Positions 6,101 through 8,355 of a stretch of DNA of 8,355 nt are shown in pieces (position 1 is the stretch's first letter; every line of letters starts with the position of its first letter). The notes under the pieces are model-generated. The model was not told where the DNA came from and did no database searches. It worked only from the letters and a program-made list of their open reading frames with translations. The DNA comes from JBCCSZ01 sp039199225 (GTDB lineage: Bacteria > Bacteroidota > Bacteroidia > Chitinophagales > Saprospiraceae): NCBI GenBank assembly GCA_039199225.1, contig JBCCSZ010000334.1, positions 1 through 8,355 on the forward strand. Direction: 5' to 3'. The translations under genes were made by a program, and so were the position numbers.

Positions 6101-8266
6101 ATGAAGAAATCGATTTTCTTAGTACTCTTCTTCCTTTTGAACAGTCTCTTCTTTGTATCCGCACAAGATCGCTTGTTTTACGCGGGGAATACCGGCAATG
6201 AGGTCTTTCACGATGTTGTCCAACTTTCCGATGGCACCATCATTCTGTCGGGAGCCGCCGACGATTTGAACTGGCTACCGCCTACTGTCAACAAGGTGAA
6301 CTTGGGTACCAAGACCATCGCAAATAAGCAGGGAACAAATAAGTATGCCTTTATCTTGCACACAGATCAACAGTTGGAAAACATCCTCAATGTGGTCTAT
6401 ATTTCTGCGGGTGGTGCGGAGGACATTCGATTCATCAAAACGACCAATGAGGCCCGCAAGACAACCGGCGACATGTACATCAGCGGCAATACGAATGACA
6501 ACGATGAGGGAGGCTATTTTATCGGCAAGCTCAACAATAATTTTGTGAATGGTATACCCACCGGCTTTGAGTGGACCCACAATGCCAAATGTACCGACGG
6601 TGATTACCCCAAGCTGTACCACCCTTGGGATGTGGATGCCCAGGGTCGTGTCTACTTTGTCAGAGGCGACTCGCATGATTGGAATTGGTCGGCGATGTAT
6701 CGCTTGGATGCTGACGGTAATTTAGATGTGGTGGAGCATTGGCGAACGCATTGGAAGGTTGGCGGTGGCGAATTTCGGGCTACGCCTGCCAGTAGCTTTG
6801 AAGATGGTATCGCCGCCATTGATTTCAGTGGAATTGTCTTCAAAAGGGATGGACGCTGCAACCTGCGATCGTGGACACAGCAAGACCACCAATTAATTCA
6901 GCCCGATGGCAATGGTGGCACCAAACAGGGAAAATGGCCCCTCGACGTATTGTTCGATGCGCCCTGCGACCCCGAAGGAGATACACCGACCAATGGACCG
7001 GGCTACACGGGATACAGTCCGGGGAGTGGTGCGACCTTTGGGCCATCATCGGTTTGTGTCGACAGGCGAAATGGCGACTTATATATTGGCTTCAATGCAA
7101 AGAGTACCCTACCGGGCGGCAATCCCGATTTTGAACCTGCCGTGATGAAAATGGATCACACAGGAAAATTGCATTGGTGGTCGCGTTTATACCACGAAGT
7201 GCGAGACGATGGTTCGATCCACAATTCATCTCCGGATCAATACATCGATGGTTTGGCAATCGATTATTCCAAGCCGCTGCCCAACAGTACCCTGGTGGTA
7301 AATGCAAGGTGCCACGGCAACAATACAGAGAACCTTTGGGAAGGCAATACCAATCGGAGCAATCCCAATTCCAGTAGTTACCAAAATCGGTTTACGGGTA
7401 CTTCTGGGAACATCCACCTTTCCTGGCTGGGGAAATTCGGCACCCAAGAGGGTACCTTACAGTACAGCACTTATCTGGGAGAAATGGGGCAAGACAACAA
7501 TGGCGTGGGCGCGCCACATCCCGACCCATTGATGGATGGGTGGCCCAATCCCAACAGCGGCTGGACCAACCTCAATACGACGAGGCTGGTGCAAAACACA
7601 GTGAAAACAACGGCAGATGGCTCTGTCATCGTGCTGGGCATCGCTCGGCGCCCCATGACCACCCGAAATGCTTACCTAAAAATGCCAAACCCCTACTACA
7701 ATGGCCGATCCGCTTGGTCGTACTTCGTCCGGCAGTACAACCCAGACTTTTCGCTGCCGCAATACAGCAGCATCCTTCGCGGTAGTTGGGATACCTTAAA
7801 TACGGAGCCTCCCAGCAATGTTAAGTTGTACAACGCCTTCAAGACATCTGATGGCATTCTAATCGTCGGAAAGCACTTGGGGATCGGAAACGATATACCA
7901 GTGGCAAGAGTCCCCAGTTGGGGCAATGCAAGCTTTGCAGGCGAAAGTGCGCTGGTCGCTTATTTTAAGGCTTCGGAAATCGAAAATGAGGCAGACTCGC
8001 CCATTACGACCACGGTAAACACTGAGGATATAGGCTCCAACACCAGAACGCCCATCGTACATCCCAATCCAACCACCAATCAAATCTTTATCCAGTCTGC
8101 TCTACCCATAGAAAAAGTGGAGGTCTTCAATGCATTTGGACAATTGGTCCGCCAGAGCAGTTATACAGCGACTGTAGAGCTATCGGACTTGCCATCGGCC
8201 TACTACCTCATCAAAGTACAGCAAGAACGAGGTGCGTATTCTTTACACAAAGTGCTGAAAAAATAG
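6101..8266 (+). CDS. Large secreted protein of unknown function with T9SS type A sorting domain
   Basis: This encodes 721 residues. The signal peptide is MKKSIFLVLFFLLNSLFFVSA with likely cleavage near residue 21. An in-frame TTG at 6047 would add 18 polar residues before it and spoil the signal, so ATG 6101 is chosen. The C-terminal 70 residues form a T9SS type A sorting domain: PIVHPNPTTNQIFI (651-664), VEVFNAFGQLVRQ (673-685), VELSDLPSAYYLIKV (692-706) and final LHKVLKK. The region between (about 23-640) is rich in Trp, Asn, Gly and Asp. It has beta-strand units such as FHDVVQLSDGTIILSG (36-51), KTTADGSVIVLG (502-513) and KTSDGILIVGK (581-591), suggesting a propeller-like fold, but I recognise no catalytic family. 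Five cysteines (164, 253, 289, 319, 404) could form disulfides. It is probably displayed on or released from the cell surface, and appears monocistronic between the katG terminator and the hairpin at 8314. Confidence 0.9.
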   Translation: MKKSIFLVLFFLLNSLFFVSAQDRLFYAGNTGNEVFHDVVQLSDGTIILSGAADDLNWLPPTVNKVNLGTKTIANKQGTNKYAFILHTDQQLENILNVVYISAGGAEDIRFIKTTNEARKTTGDMYISGNTNDNDEGGYFIGKLNNNFVNGIPTGFEWTHNAKCTDGDYPKLYHPWDVDAQGRVYFVRGDSHDWNWSAMYRLDADGNLDVVEHWRTHWKVGGGEFRATPASSFEDGIAAIDFSGIVFKRDGRCNLRSWTQQDHQLIQPDGNGGTKQGKWPLDVLFDAPCDPEGDTPTNGPGYTGYSPGSGATFGPSSVCVDRRNGDLYIGFNAKSTLPGGNPDFEPAVMKMDHTGKLHWWSRLYHEVRDDGSIHNSSPDQYIDGLAIDYSKPLPNSTLVVNARCHGNNTENLWEGNTNRSNPNSSSYQNRFTGTSGNIHLSWLGKFGTQEGTLQYSTYLGEMGQDNNGVGAPHPDPLMDGWPNPNSGWTNLNTTRLVQNTVKTTADGSVIVLGIARRPMTTRNAYLKMPNPYYNGRSAWSYFVRQYNPDFSLPQYSSILRGSWDTLNTEPPSNVKLYNAFKTSDGILIVGKHLGIGNDIPVARVPSWGNASFAGESALVAYFKASEIENEADSPITTTVNTEDIGSNTRTPIVHPNPTTNQIFIQSALPIEKVEVFNAFGQLVRQSSYTATVELSDLPSAYYLIKVQQERGAYSLHKVLKK

Positions 8267-8313
8267 GCTTTTCCCATAGCTACACATTCTTACAAGTCCT
8301 TGCCCCCTAAAAC

Positions 8314-8354
8314 CACTTCAGCCAAAACTCATTCGCAGAGTTTTGGCTGAAGTG
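8314..8354. terminator. 17-bp perfect hairpin after the T9SS gene, probable terminator
   Basis: Bases 8314-8330 (CACTTCAGCCAAAACTC) are the exact reverse complement of 8338-8354, with a 7-nt loop ATTCGCA. The stem starts 47 nt after the TAG stop of the 721-residue protein. On the minus strand it is followed by GGTTTTAGG, a short U-run, so it may also stop a gene coming from the right. The plus-strand flank is cut off by the window edge. Confidence 0.65.
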
Positions 8355-8355
8355 A

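Overview
The window looks like chromosomal DNA from a member of the Bacteroidota, probably a Saprospiria/Lewinella-like marine or environmental lineage. That finer placement is inference only. The main evidence is two secreted proteins that each end in a type IX secretion system (T9SS, type A) sorting domain, a system confined to this phylum. Also consistent are AT-rich leaders without clear Shine-Dalgarno sequences, and two exact copies of the Bacteroidota -7 promoter octamer pattern TAnnTTTG.

Layout, left to right. Positions 1-61 are a perfect 28-bp-arm hairpin. Four genes on the minus strand follow, read from right to left: a cytosolic-looking CPGC redoxin (2583-3068), methionine-R-sulfoxide reductase MsrB (2033-2491), a six-bladed beta-propeller T9SS cargo protein (945-1997), and a single-pass membrane protein of the DUF6090 type (88-756). 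A 340-bp divergent intergenic region (3069-3408) separates them from katG on the plus strand (true start about 3409, end 5664). A 436-bp intergenic region (5665-6100) holds three hairpins, one a convincing intrinsic terminator, and a promoter-like octamer. It leads to a 721-residue T9SS cargo protein of unknown function (6101-8266). The window ends in another hairpin (8314-8354).

How the genes may work together: KatG destroys hydrogen peroxide, MsrB repairs oxidised methionine, and the CPGC redoxin could supply reducing equivalents or remove peroxides. The divergent redoxin-msrB and katG arrangement therefore looks like a small oxidative-stress locus. The two T9SS cargo proteins and the DUF6090-like protein have no visible functional link to it.

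I found no mobile element, CRISPR array, tRNA or rRNA, and no clearly undescribed multi-gene system. The most interesting points are the exact 42-residue periodicity of the propeller protein, the orphan tryptophan-rich T9SS protein, shared leader elements upstream of katG and that orphan, and the two boundary hairpins.
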